A stretch of DNA of 12,112 nt. Source: Thermoplasmata archaeon. Lineage in GTDB: Archaea > Thermoplasmatota > Thermoplasmata > Lutacidiplasmatales > UBA184. Below, one piece after another: positions 6,403 through 12,112 of this stretch (position 1 is its first letter; each line of letters begins with the position of its first letter). Made by a program: the position numbers and the translations under genes. The stretch is taken from assembly GCA_030040755.1 (NCBI GenBank), contig JASHTC010000056.1, positions 1 to 12,112 on the forward strand. Direction: 5' to 3'. The notes under the pieces were generated by a model, which made no database searches, was not told the origin of the DNA, and worked only from the letters and a program-made list of their open reading frames with translations.

Positions 6403-7556
6403 GTGACGACCTCGGACAGCCTCCCCTGCTCAAGAGCCCGGCGGAGCTCGACGGCGACCCGTCGACCGGTGCTCATCGGCACGCGCCACAGCGCGTTGCC
6501 GTACGGGTGCCCGAGCCCGAGATGGATGTTCGTTCCCCCGCCGATCCGCGCGGCGACGTCGAACACGGTGAGGTGCCCGTCGCGGTCGATGCAGCTCTGC
6601 AGGCAGAACGGCCCGAGGATGCCGGGCGGGGCGGCCGCGCGGGCGGCGTCGACGAACCGCTCGCCCAGCTGGAACGCCTCCTCCAGGATCGACTCCCGCA
6701 CCGTCAGGGTGCCGTGCCCGACGACCGTGTACTCGGGGATCCGTTCGGTCTCGGAGAGCTCGAGCTGCTGGGCCGCGGGCAGGCGGACGAGGCCGTCCAG
6801 GTTGCTCTCGCGCCGCTCGTCCACGCCGAGCAGCTCGAGGCCCTCCGCCCGGGGGACGAGGGGGGAGAAGAAGTAGTTGAAGTTGAACACCGGGCCGAGG
6901 ACGTACTCCTCGATCCGGGCGGCCTCGAGGTCGGAGGGGGCGACCGTCCCCCGGGCGACGAGGCGCTCCACCTTCGCCCGGTACTCCGCCGGGGAGGCCG
7001 CGGTGAAGAACCCGCGCTCGAGGCGTCGGCTTGCGTGCGGGAGCTTGACGATCGCGAGCCGGTCGATCGCCGCGGGCCCCGCGATCGCGCGGGGGAACGG
7101 GATATGCGCCGCCTCGAGGAGCGAGTAGTAGTTCTCCCGCTCGGTCCGCTCCTCGATCCGGAGCAGCCGGCGGCTCCCGACGATGGGGACGCGCAGCTCG
7201 TTCTCGATGACGTCCAGCGGCACGTAGGAGCTCAGGGCGCGGTTCGGCACCAGGAGCGCCCCGCGCGCGCGCAGGTGCTCCTGGGAATCGGGGGCCGCCA
7301 GGGCCGCGAACCGGGGGTAGGTCCAGACCTCGTCAACGCACCCGCGCCGGCGGCTCCCGTCGGGGGCCCGCACGGTCCGGAAGTATCGGGAGTACGTCGC
7401 GTCCCGTCCGGTCTGCGCGAGCACGACGCTCGTGAACCCCTCGGTGGCCGCCCCGTCCGCGACGTCCAGCGCCGAGTGGGACCCGACGGTCGCGACGACC
7501 GGGGGGGACGGATACCGCTCGACGAGGGCACGAATCTCCTCGCGGGAGACCGGCAT
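6399..7556 (-). CDS. purP: Formate-dependent FAICAR synthetase PurP
   Basis: PurP uses ATP and formate to formylate AICAR, the archaeal replacement for the folate-dependent PurH step of purine synthesis; it has an ATP-grasp fold. From ATG 7556 the product has 385 residues, close to the family length. Conserved stretches include ATVGSHSALD at 22-31, LLVPNRAL at 101-108, VPIVGSRRLLRIEER at 123-137, IVKLPHASRRLERGFF at 169-184, RIEEYVLGPVFNFNYFFSPL at 214-233, ELLGVDERRESNLDGLVRLP at 241-260, ILGPFCLQS at 313-321 and RIGGGTN at 337-343. An upstream in-frame GTG at 7568 is possible, but ATG 7556 gives the usual PurP N-terminus (short helix, then TxGSH). It follows the Mo subunit by 14 bp and overlaps gcvT by 4 bp. 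Formate use here links it functionally with the C1 chemistry of gcvT. Confidence 0.96.
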   Translation of the reverse strand: MPVSREEIRALVERYPSPPVVATVGSHSALDVADGAATEGFTSVVLAQTGRDATYSRYFRTVRAPDGSRRRGCVDEVWTYPRFAALAAPDSQEHLRARGALLVPNRALSSYVPLDVIENELRVPIVGSRRLLRIEERTERENYYSLLEAAHIPFPRAIAGPAAIDRLAIVKLPHASRRLERGFFTAASPAEYRAKVERLVARGTVAPSDLEAARIEEYVLGPVFNFNYFFSPLVPRAEGLELLGVDERRESNLDGLVRLPAAQQLELSETERIPEYTVVGHGTLTVRESILEEAFQLGERFVDAARAAAPPGILGPFCLQSCIDRDGHLTVFDVAARIGGGTNIHLGLGHPYGNALWRVPMSTGRRVAVELRRALEQGRLSEVVT

Positions 7557-7570
7557 GCCGGAGGGCACCG

Positions 7571-9784
7571 TCAGAGGAGCTTAAGCGCTCGCGCCACGCG
7601 CTCGGCGGAGAGCGGCAGCTCGGTCGCGTGCGCCCCGCAAGCTTCGCGCACCGCGAGCGCGACCGCGGCCGGGACCGGGATCATCGGGGGCTCGCCGAGC
7701 CCCTTGGCCCCGTACGGTCCTGCGCCCAGGTACCCCTCTAGGAACTCGACCTCGACGGGCGGGACCTCGCCGAGCGTCGGGATCCGGTAGTCCTTCAACC
7801 CGGCGTTCTCGAGCTCGCCGTCGTCCGACCAGATCGCCTCCTCCGTGAGCGCGGTGCCGAGTCCCATCGCGACCCCGCCCTCCACCTGCGCGCGCGCCGA
7901 GGCCGGGTCGACCACCACCCCGACGTCGTGGAAGGCGGCGTACCGCTCGACCCGGACCGAGCCGGTCTCGCGGTCGACCGAGACCTCGGCGACGTGCGCG
8001 GTCCCGGTGAAGTCCCGGTAGGCATAGAACGTGCCGTCGACCACCCGCCGCTCGTCGACGGCGCCCGGCCGGCCGAAGTGACGACCGCCCACGACCAGTC
8101 CTCCCGCGGCCCGCTCCTCGGGGGTGAGGAGCTCCGCGACCGACAGCTCGCGGCCTCCGGTGCGGGCGAGCAGGCGGTCCCCCACCGCCCGGAACGTCAC
8201 GGGGCCGGCCCCGCCGAGGCGCTCGCCGAGGCGGGCGCGCAGGTCGACGGCCGCCTCGTCGATCGCCCGGCCCAGCGCGCCGACCGTCCGACTCCCGTAG
8301 ACACCCGAATCGAACGGGGCGGTGGAGGTGTCGAGGTACTCGACACGTACCCGCTCCCGCGGGGGCCCGAGCGAACGGGCGGCCACGGCCGGGAGTCCGG
8401 CCAGCACGCTGCCGCTGCCGATCTCCCGCTCCCCCTGCTCGACCACGACCCCCGAGGGAGTGAGGCGGAGGCGGACCTCCCCGCCCGCCCCCGTGCTCGT
8501 CGACCAGAACCCGACCCCGACTCCGACTCCATGGCCAGGAGGCGCCTCCCGACGCCACCGCTCGGCGGTCCGCCGGGCCCGCGCGAACGCGGCGCCGAGA
8601 CCGAACGGGCCGACCGTCTGACCGAGGGGGGTCGTGTCGCCTTCCGTCCAGAGGTGGCGCGCGCGGAACTCCTCCGGGTCCTCCCCGACCTCGCGGGCCA
8701 CGTGGTCGAGGTGGGACTCGACCACGAAGGCGCACTGCGGGGCGAGCGGCGCCCGATGGGGGCCGAACGGCGGCTTGTTCGTCCGCACGGCGTACCCCTC
8801 GATGTCGAAGGTCGCGGTCGCATACGGACCGAGCAGGAAACCGATGGAGTAACCGGTCGCGAAGTCCCGGCCGGGGAGCGAGGTGCCGACGTCGAGGAGC
8901 AGCCGGACCCGACGGGCCCGGATCCTACCGCCGGTCACCGCCGTCTCCATCCGGACCACGGTCGGCAAGGTCGTGCGCGCCAGCCGGAACTCGTCGCGGT
9001 AGCCGAGCGCGATCCGGACCGGCCGCGCGCTGGCGCGCGCGAGGAGGAGGGCGTACGGCTCCAGCAGGGGCGCCCCCTTGCCCCCGAACCCCCCGCCGAC
9101 CCACGTCCCCTCGACGACGACGGAGCTCTCGGGGATCCCGAGGAGCGCGGCGAGGTCCTCCCGGATCCCGAAGGGGGTCTGGGTGGAGGAGCGGACGAAC
9201 CACCGTCCGTCCGTGACCTCCGCGAGGCAGGCGTGGGGCTCGAGAGCGACCTGGTGGACGCTCGCGGTCCGGTAGACCTCCCGGACCAGTCGGTCCGCCC
9301 GCCGGAACTCGGCGTCCACGTCCCCGTGGCGCGCGTGGACGTGCGCCGCGACGTGGGGGGAGGTCGCCGCCTCGGGGCCGGGCCAGTCGGGAAAGATCGA
9401 CTCGAGGTCGGAGACGACGGGGAGCGGGTCGATGAGCACGCGGACCCGAGCGGCGGCCCGCACCGCCTCCGCGGCGGTCGGTGCGGCCACCGCGGCGACC
9501 GGCTGCTGGTGGTAGACGACCTCCCCGCGCGGGAACAGCGGTCGCTCTTCGTCGCGCGGACCGGGCGGCAGGAGACGGTCGAGGTCGTCCGGTCCGACCG
9601 CGACGACCCCGGGGAGGGCCCGGGCGGAGGAGAGGTCGACCGAGCGGATCGTGCCGTGCGCGACGGGGGAGGGGACCAGCGCGCCCCAGAGCATCCCGGG
9701 GACGTCGAGGTCGGTCCCGTAGAGCGCCGCGCCGTGGAGCTTCACCTCGCCGTCGGGTCGGATCGGGGCGGCGGGGGTCGTCAC
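7571..9784 (-). CDS. Molybdenum-binding large subunit of a xanthine-oxidase-family hydroxylase
   Basis: This family hydroxylates aldehydes, N-heterocycles or related carbons with water as oxygen source, at a Mo-pterin centre. The 737-residue product starts at a GTG that overlaps the small-subunit stop as GTGA. Family landmarks are GGGFGGKG at 230-237, the R344 region (FGPHRAPLAPQ, 340-350), GVYGSRTVG at 494-502, a second conserved strand HDVGVVVDP at 619-627 and the catalytic GLGE with Glu698 in GAKGLGEPP. Several residues are unusual. The residue after GGGFGGK, Glu802 in bovine xanthine oxidase, is Gly237. The pterin loop usually reading GQG is GSG at 456-458. The usual RGxGxPQ is RAPLAPQ. 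The CO dehydrogenase signature AYxCSFR is absent. The substrate is therefore unknown; xanthine is not supported. Its MoCo insertion factors are not in the window. Confidence 0.92.
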   Translation of the reverse strand: MTTPAAPIRPDGEVKLHGAALYGTDLDVPGMLWGALVPSPVAHGTIRSVDLSSARALPGVVAVGPDDLDRLLPPGPRDEERPLFPRGEVVYHQQPVAAVAAPTAAEAVRAAARVRVLIDPLPVVSDLESIFPDWPGPEAATSPHVAAHVHARHGDVDAEFRRADRLVREVYRTASVHQVALEPHACLAEVTDGRWFVRSSTQTPFGIREDLAALLGIPESSVVVEGTWVGGGFGGKGAPLLEPYALLLARASARPVRIALGYRDEFRLARTTLPTVVRMETAVTGGRIRARRVRLLLDVGTSLPGRDFATGYSIGFLLGPYATATFDIEGYAVRTNKPPFGPHRAPLAPQCAFVVESHLDHVAREVGEDPEEFRARHLWTEGDTTPLGQTVGPFGLGAAFARARRTAERWRREAPPGHGVGVGVGFWSTSTGAGGEVRLRLTPSGVVVEQGEREIGSGSVLAGLPAVAARSLGPPRERVRVEYLDTSTAPFDSGVYGSRTVGALGRAIDEAAVDLRARLGERLGGAGPVTFRAVGDRLLARTGGRELSVAELLTPEERAAGGLVVGGRHFGRPGAVDERRVVDGTFYAYRDFTGTAHVAEVSVDRETGSVRVERYAAFHDVGVVVDPASARAQVEGGVAMGLGTALTEEAIWSDDGELENAGLKDYRIPTLGEVPPVEVEFLEGYLGAGPYGAKGLGEPPMIPVPAAVALAVREACGAHATELPLSAERVARALKLL
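7580..7585 (-). promoter_or_regulatory. Possible TATA-like hexamer for purP within the end of the Mo-subunit gene
   Basis: CTTAAG overlaps the codons for the last Leu-Lys-Leu of the large subunit. Its centre is 26-27 bp from the purP ATG at 7556, which would allow a leaderless purP transcript separate from the hydroxylase operon. It may be only the codons themselves. Confidence 0.3.
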
Positions 9785-10257
9785 GGGGCCCCCCGGTGCA
9801 GCTGGTCGAGGGCGCGCAGGATCGAGGCGTAGCCGGTGCACCGACAGAGGTTTCCGCCGAGCGCCTCGAGCAGCTCCTCCCGCGACGCGGCGGCCCCGCG
9901 CTCGCGGAGCCGGCCGGCGAGGGACATCACGAAGCCGGGCGTGCAGTACCCGCACTGCAGCGCACCGGCGGCGGAGAACGCCGAGCGGACGCGGCTGACG
10001 ACCGCGTCCTCCGGCCCGACCTCGATGGTCGTGACCGCCCGGCCGTCGAGCTCCTTCGTGAGCGTCAGGCAGGAGAGGGTGCTCTCTCCGCCGACCAGGA
10101 CGGTGCAGGCCCCGCACGCCCCGGTCCGGCACCCCTCCTTGGTCCCCTTCATCCCGAGGCGCCAGCGGAGCGTGTCGAGCAGACGCTCGTCATCGGGGAG
10201 GCCGGGGAGCTCGACGGACCGGCCGTTGACCTCGAGGCGGGTCGGGCGGTACGTCAT
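9781..10257 (-). CDS. [2Fe-2S] small subunit of the molybdenum hydroxylase
   Basis: This subunit passes electrons from the Mo centre to the FAD subunit. The 158-residue product is of normal length and holds both expected clusters. The N-terminal plant-ferredoxin type is C43-x4-C48-x2-C51-x11-C63 (EGCRTGACGACTV...LSC), and the C-terminal type specific to this enzyme family is C102-x2-C105 with C138-x-C140 (QCGYCTPG and GNLCRCTGY). All eight cysteines are present. The ATG at 10257 overlaps the stop of the FAD-subunit gene as ATGA, with GGAG about 8 nt upstream. The gene ends in a GTGA overlap with the large subunit. Order medium-small-large is the same as in CoxM-CoxS-CoxL operons, but that order is shared by many members and does not reveal the substrate. 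Confidence 0.95.
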   Translation of the reverse strand: MTYRPTRLEVNGRSVELPGLPDDERLLDTLRWRLGMKGTKEGCRTGACGACTVLVGGESTLSCLTLTKELDGRAVTTIEVGPEDAVVSRVRSAFSAAGALQCGYCTPGFVMSLAGRLRERGAAASREELLEALGGNLCRCTGYASILRALDQLHRGAP

Positions 10258-11105
10258 CGGGGGAACTCCGGCGCGTCGACCACCGAGGCGACGGCGCGGG
10301 CGAGGAGGGCGCGGACCACGCGCCGGCGGTACTCCTCGGAGGCCCGGCGGTCTGTTTTGAACGGAGCTTCCTCCCCCGCGCGGCGGGCCGCTTCCCGGAC
10401 CGCTGCGGGGTCCGGGGCGCCCGAACCGAGGAGGCGCGCCGGCTCGGCGAGCAGGACCGGGCGGGGGGAGACCCCGCCGACCGCCACGCGCCACGTCCGG
10501 CCGGCGGGCGAGAAGGCGAGCGCGACCGCGACCTGCGAGATGTCGTTCGCCGGCCGGACCCGTTGCCAGAGATACGACGACGGTCGGGCTTCGGGCAGGC
10601 GGACCGACCGCACCAGCTCCCCCGGCGCCAGGTCGACCCGACGCGAGGATCGGACGAACCGGTCGACCGGGACTCGGCGGTCGCCCTTCGGTCCGACCAG
10701 GTCGACCTCGGCGTCGAGGGAGAGCAGGACCGGCACGAGGTCCGAGGCGGGCGCCGACCGCACCACGTTCCCGCCGAGGGTCGCCTGGTGGCGGAGCGCC
10801 ACGCTCCCGACCGCCCGGACGGCCTGGACGAGGCCCGGGAAGCGTCGGGCGACCTCGGGGTCCTGCTCGAGCGCGCGGAGCGGCAGGGTGCTCCCGACGG
10901 TCAGCTGGGGCCCGGTCCAGTCGAGGGTCCTCCACGGAAGCCGGCGCAGCGAGACGACCCGCGTAGGGCTCAGGCGCTGGTCGTCGAGGTCGTTCAACAG
11001 GTCGGTCCCGCCCGCCAGCACGCTCGCCGACCCGGACCCGGTGGTCCGCAGGGCGGCCATCGCCTCCTCGACGGTGCGGGGGACGACCAGTTCGAAGGGG
11101 ACCAT
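10254..11105 (-). CDS. FAD-binding medium subunit of the molybdenum hydroxylase
   Basis: This subunit carries FAD and hands electrons to an acceptor (NAD, ferredoxin or quinone; not deducible here). From ATG 11105 it has 283 residues and the usual beginning, MVPFELVVPRTVEEAMAAL. The two FAD motifs are AGGTDLL at 31-37 and TLGGN at 109-113 followed by VVRSAPASDLVPVLL. The C-terminal CODH-FAD domain follows with VAVGGVSPRPVLL. An in-frame ATG at 11132 would add nine residues (MRALRRSAA), which are not typical of the family. The tyrosine-loop and [4Fe-4S] insertion of 4-hydroxybenzoyl-CoA reductase are absent. It is the first gene of the hydroxylase-purP-gcvT run, facing the winged-helix regulator across a short divergent promoter region. 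Confidence 0.94.
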   Translation of the reverse strand: MVPFELVVPRTVEEAMAALRTTGSGSASVLAGGTDLLNDLDDQRLSPTRVVSLRRLPWRTLDWTGPQLTVGSTLPLRALEQDPEVARRFPGLVQAVRAVGSVALRHQATLGGNVVRSAPASDLVPVLLSLDAEVDLVGPKGDRRVPVDRFVRSSRRVDLAPGELVRSVRLPEARPSSYLWQRVRPANDISQVAVALAFSPAGRTWRVAVGGVSPRPVLLAEPARLLGSGAPDPAAVREAARRAGEEAPFKTDRRASEEYRRRVVRALLARAVASVVDAPEFPR

Positions 11106-11142
11106 CGCGGCCGAACGACGGAGAGCGCGCATAGCGTTTCGT

Positions 11143-11187
11143 CCGGTGACCGGTCCGGCGCCGGCCCCGGCTTTATTATCCCGGGAT
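11143..11187. promoter_or_regulatory. Divergent promoter with clustered palindromes between regulator and hydroxylase operon
   Basis: The AT-rich core CTTTATTAT (11171-11179) is the only TATA-like patch between the divergent starts at 11105/11132 and 11209. It lies ~33 bp before the regulator ATG and ~44 bp before ATG 11132, so it may act in both directions. Around it are perfect palindromes: CCGGTGACCGG at 11143-11153, GACCGGTC at 11148-11155, CCGGCGCCGG at 11155-11164 and ATCCCGGGAT at 11178-11187. The last abuts the TATA patch and the first overlaps the expected hydroxylase transcription start, both classic operator positions. GC-rich sequence makes short palindromes common, so only the cluster and its location are notable. 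Confidence 0.5.
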
Positions 11188-11208
11188 TGGCTGGGGCACC
11201 CACTCGGC

Positions 11209-11718
11209 ATGCCGTTCGAACTTTCGTTGCGTTACAGCACCCCGCTGACCCCCATCGCCGACCTGGACGAGGTGCTGCGGGAGTTCCTCCGGTTGGTGGG
11301 CTACCTGCCCGAGGGCGAGGAGGGCCGCGGGTCGGAGGGTCCGGTCGCCTCGAGCCTGGCGTTCCGACTGGTCCGCGACTGCCTCCTGCGGGACCCGCCG
11401 CGCGCCTGGTACATCGACGAGCTGACCGCGGTCCTGAAGACGTCGAAACCGACCGTCTATCGGCACATCAACAAGCTAAAGGCGCTCGACCTCCTCGAAG
11501 AGGTGGGAGGCGTCGCCGACGGAAAGGGGCGTAAGGGGTACCGCCTGCGGTACGGCAACCTCGCCCGCGCCTGGGACTTCACGGAAGCGAACGCCAACAA
11601 CGCGCTGCGCCGGTACCGGGAGACGGTGAATCACTTGCAAGGGTTGGTGGAGAAGCGGCTGAGCGAGCCCCCTGCGCCGAGGGTGCTCTCGGGCCGCGAG
11701 CGGGGAGGGGGCCGTTGA
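11209..11718 (+). CDS. Winged helix-turn-helix transcriptional regulator
   Basis: The 169-residue product begins at an ATG 33 bp after the TATA patch, with a leader of at most ~8 nt and no Shine-Dalgarno. Residues 69-99 (IDELTAVLKTSKPTVYRHIN...LDLLEEV) form a clear helix-turn-helix, with TSKPTVYRHINKL as recognition helix. Residues 101-118 (GVADGKGRKGYRLRYGNL) form a basic beta wing. The N-terminal ~60 residues (LRYSTPLTPIADLDEVLREFLRLV) and the C-terminal helix (ALRRYRETVNHLQGLVEKRL) probably mediate dimerisation or ligand response. The family is ArsR/MarR-like in fold, but I cannot name the precise group. It is divergent from the Mo-hydroxylase operon, which suggests it as a target, and is coupled to the next small gene by a TTGA overlap, which suggests joint action. 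Both inferences rest on context alone. Confidence 0.85.
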   Translation: MPFELSLRYSTPLTPIADLDEVLREFLRLVGYLPEGEEGRGSEGPVASSLAFRLVRDCLLRDPPRAWYIDELTAVLKTSKPTVYRHINKLKALDLLEEVGGVADGKGRKGYRLRYGNLARAWDFTEANANNALRRYRETVNHLQGLVEKRLSEPPAPRVLSGRERGGGR

Positions 11719-12020
11719 CGGACGCATCCTCCGGCGGCAAGAAGCCGTTGATCGCGCTCACCCCGGGCTCCCGCGTCCGCGTGCGCTCGGCCGGACCGGA
11801 CGAGACCGCGATCGACTCCACCGGGATCTTTCGCAGCCTGGTCTCGATCGGGGGCGACAACACGCTCGCCATCGAGCTGGACGGCGGAGCGGGGGAGGAG
11901 AAGGGACGGGTACGGCTCGTCCCGGTCCCCGCGGTCCTCGCGATCGACATCCTCGAGGCCGCCAAACCGGAAGAGGAGAAACGGGCCGACCCCTCGGCCT
12001 CCGCCGCCTACTTCCGCTGA
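11715..12020 (+). CDS. Small beta-rich hypothetical protein coupled to the regulator, possibly Sm-like
   Basis: The product has 101 residues and starts at TTG 11715, overlapping the regulator's TGA; a GGGGAGGGG purine run ends 4 nt before it. After a short polar N-terminus the sequence alternates as beta strands: SRVRVRSA, then TGIFRSLVSIGGDNTLAIEL, then GRVRLVPVPAVLAIDIL, followed by an acidic, charged tail. The middle stretch (Gly-hydrophobic-Phe, ~9 residues, Asp-Asn-x-Leu-x-hydrophobic) resembles the Sm1 motif of LSm/Hfq-type proteins, and the next strands fit a small barrel. That similarity is by eye and weak; an SH3-like barrel or another fold is as possible. I do not recognise a named family. 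It is co-translated with a DNA-binding protein, so it could be its partner or a ligand sensor. It converges on the tRNA gene 13 bp away. Confidence 0.75.
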   Translation: MTDASSGGKKPLIALTPGSRVRVRSAGPDETAIDSTGIFRSLVSIGGDNTLAIELDGGAGEEKGRVRLVPVPAVLAIDILEAAKPEEEKRADPSASAAYFR

Positions 12021-12033
12021 CGGGCGACCGGCA

Positions 12034-12112
12034 CGGGCTTGCTGGGAGTTCCGTCGCGGGAGCGAGCCCGCGATTTCGAACCCAGGTCGTCGGCTTCGAA
12101 GGCCGACAGGAT
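12034..12112 (-). tRNA. tRNA-Arg(UCG), 3' part, with a T-loop intron; 5' part lies outside the window
   Basis: On the minus strand the anticodon arm is TCGGC-CTTCGAA-GCCGA (12106-12090) with anticodon TCG at 12099-12097, which reads CGA (arginine). A 4-nt variable loop follows, then T-stem CTGGG (12085-12081) pairing with CCCAG (12046-12042), acceptor strand CAAGCCC (12041-12035) and discriminator G at 12034. CCA is not encoded. The T-loop is interrupted by a 27-nt insertion; removing it restores TTCGAAT, a canonical T-loop. The 5' acceptor strand should read GGGCTTG and lies just beyond the right edge. T-stem, anticodon loop and splice motif agree, so identity is secure despite truncation. 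Confidence 0.9.
12048..12074 (-). other. 27-nt archaeal tRNA intron at position 59/60 (T-loop), with a bulge-helix-bulge motif
   Basis: Minus-strand TTCG (12080-12077) pairs with CGGA (12053-12050) as a 4-bp central helix with one G-U. It is flanked by 3-nt bulges AAA (12076-12074) and ACT (12049-12047). The outer helix is the T-stem CTGGG/CCCAG. The inner helix is TCGCGGG (12073-12067) with CCCGCGA (12060-12054), closed by a 6-nt loop. Cutting after the second bulge base on each side, the rule for the archaeal tRNA splicing endonuclease, releases exactly this segment and joins the exons as GGGTTCGAATCCC. Confidence 0.88.

Noticed and set aside
4090..6876. A 928-residue + strand open frame
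   Set aside because: It spans antisense parts of the ATPase, gcvT and purP, whose minus-strand products are recognisable end to end; composition is shadow-like.
7557..7568. GTG 7568 as the purP start
   Set aside because: It would add four residues (MPSG) not typical of PurP; ATG 7556 matches the family N-terminus and is the right distance from the TATA-like hexamer. It cannot be fully excluded.
7928..9832. Long + strand frame opposite the Mo subunit
   Set aside because: Low-complexity Arg/Gly/Asp-rich translation, antisense to a complete 737-residue enzyme subunit.
7571..11105. Naming the operon aerobic CO dehydrogenase (coxMSL) or xanthine dehydrogenase
   Set aside because: The large subunit lacks the AYxCSFR loop of form I CODH and the Glu of xanthine dehydrogenase after GGGFGGK; subunit order alone does not decide the substrate.
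9481..11208. Upstream extension of the regulator frame
   Set aside because: The frame is open far upstream only as antisense of the hydroxylase genes. The TATA patch and ATG 11209 mark the real start.
12054..12073. GC-rich 7-bp hairpin as a transcription terminator after the small protein
   Set aside because: It has no T-run and forms exactly the inner stem of the tRNA intron.
12089..12107. A + strand tRNA-Ser(CGA) reading of the anticodon-like hairpin
   Set aside because: The hairpin is nearly symmetric and would give loop TTCGAAG on the + strand, but no D-arm, T-arm or acceptor fits there. On the minus strand the T-stem, acceptor strand and splice motif all agree with tRNA-Arg.

Overview
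The window looks like chromosomal DNA of a very GC-rich archaeon, most likely in or near the Thermoplasmatota; the phylum is inference, archaeal identity is better supported. The evidence is: a clear PurP (the archaeal formate-dependent FAICAR synthetase); AT-rich TATA-like hexamers about 26-28 bp upstream of several start codons; short or absent leaders; and a tRNA with no encoded CCA whose T-loop is split by an intron with a textbook bulge-helix-bulge splice motif. Coding density is very high, and GC skew at the third codon position creates very long shadow ORFs on the opposite strand. I saw no insertion sequence, CRISPR array or phage gene, and no gene-free stretch over 300 bases.

Left edge (1-890): the possible C-terminus of a + strand gene runs into a convergent small zinc-finger gene. 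That gene is divergent from a small proline-rich three-helix membrane protein, and the two seem to share one TATA element near 464-473.

NAD block (900-5117, minus strand, read right to left): a STAND-type AAA ATPase with a TPR-like tail, then nadC overlapping it by 17 bp, then nadA. nadA and nadC make nicotinate mononucleotide from iminoaspartate; the iminoaspartate-producing enzyme is not in the window. The ATPase heads the operon from its own TATA element and has no recognisable effector or DNA-binding domain.

C1, purine and molybdenum block (5206-11105, minus strand): a three-subunit xanthine-oxidase-family molybdenum hydroxylase (FAD subunit, [2Fe-2S] subunit, Mo subunit), then purP, then gcvT. 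Most junctions are 4-bp ATGA/GTGA overlaps, which suggests tight translational coupling. The Mo subunit lacks the substrate glutamate of xanthine dehydrogenases and has an altered pterin loop, so its substrate is open.

Right edge (11143-12112): a divergent, palindrome-rich promoter separates the hydroxylase operon from a winged-helix regulator coupled to a small beta-rich protein with a possible Sm-like pattern. Convergent to these is the 3' half of tRNA-Arg(UCG) with a 27-nt intron at position 59/60. The T-loop intron, the noncanonical hydroxylase, the regulator plus small-protein pair and the ATPase-led NAD operon are the items most worth following up.
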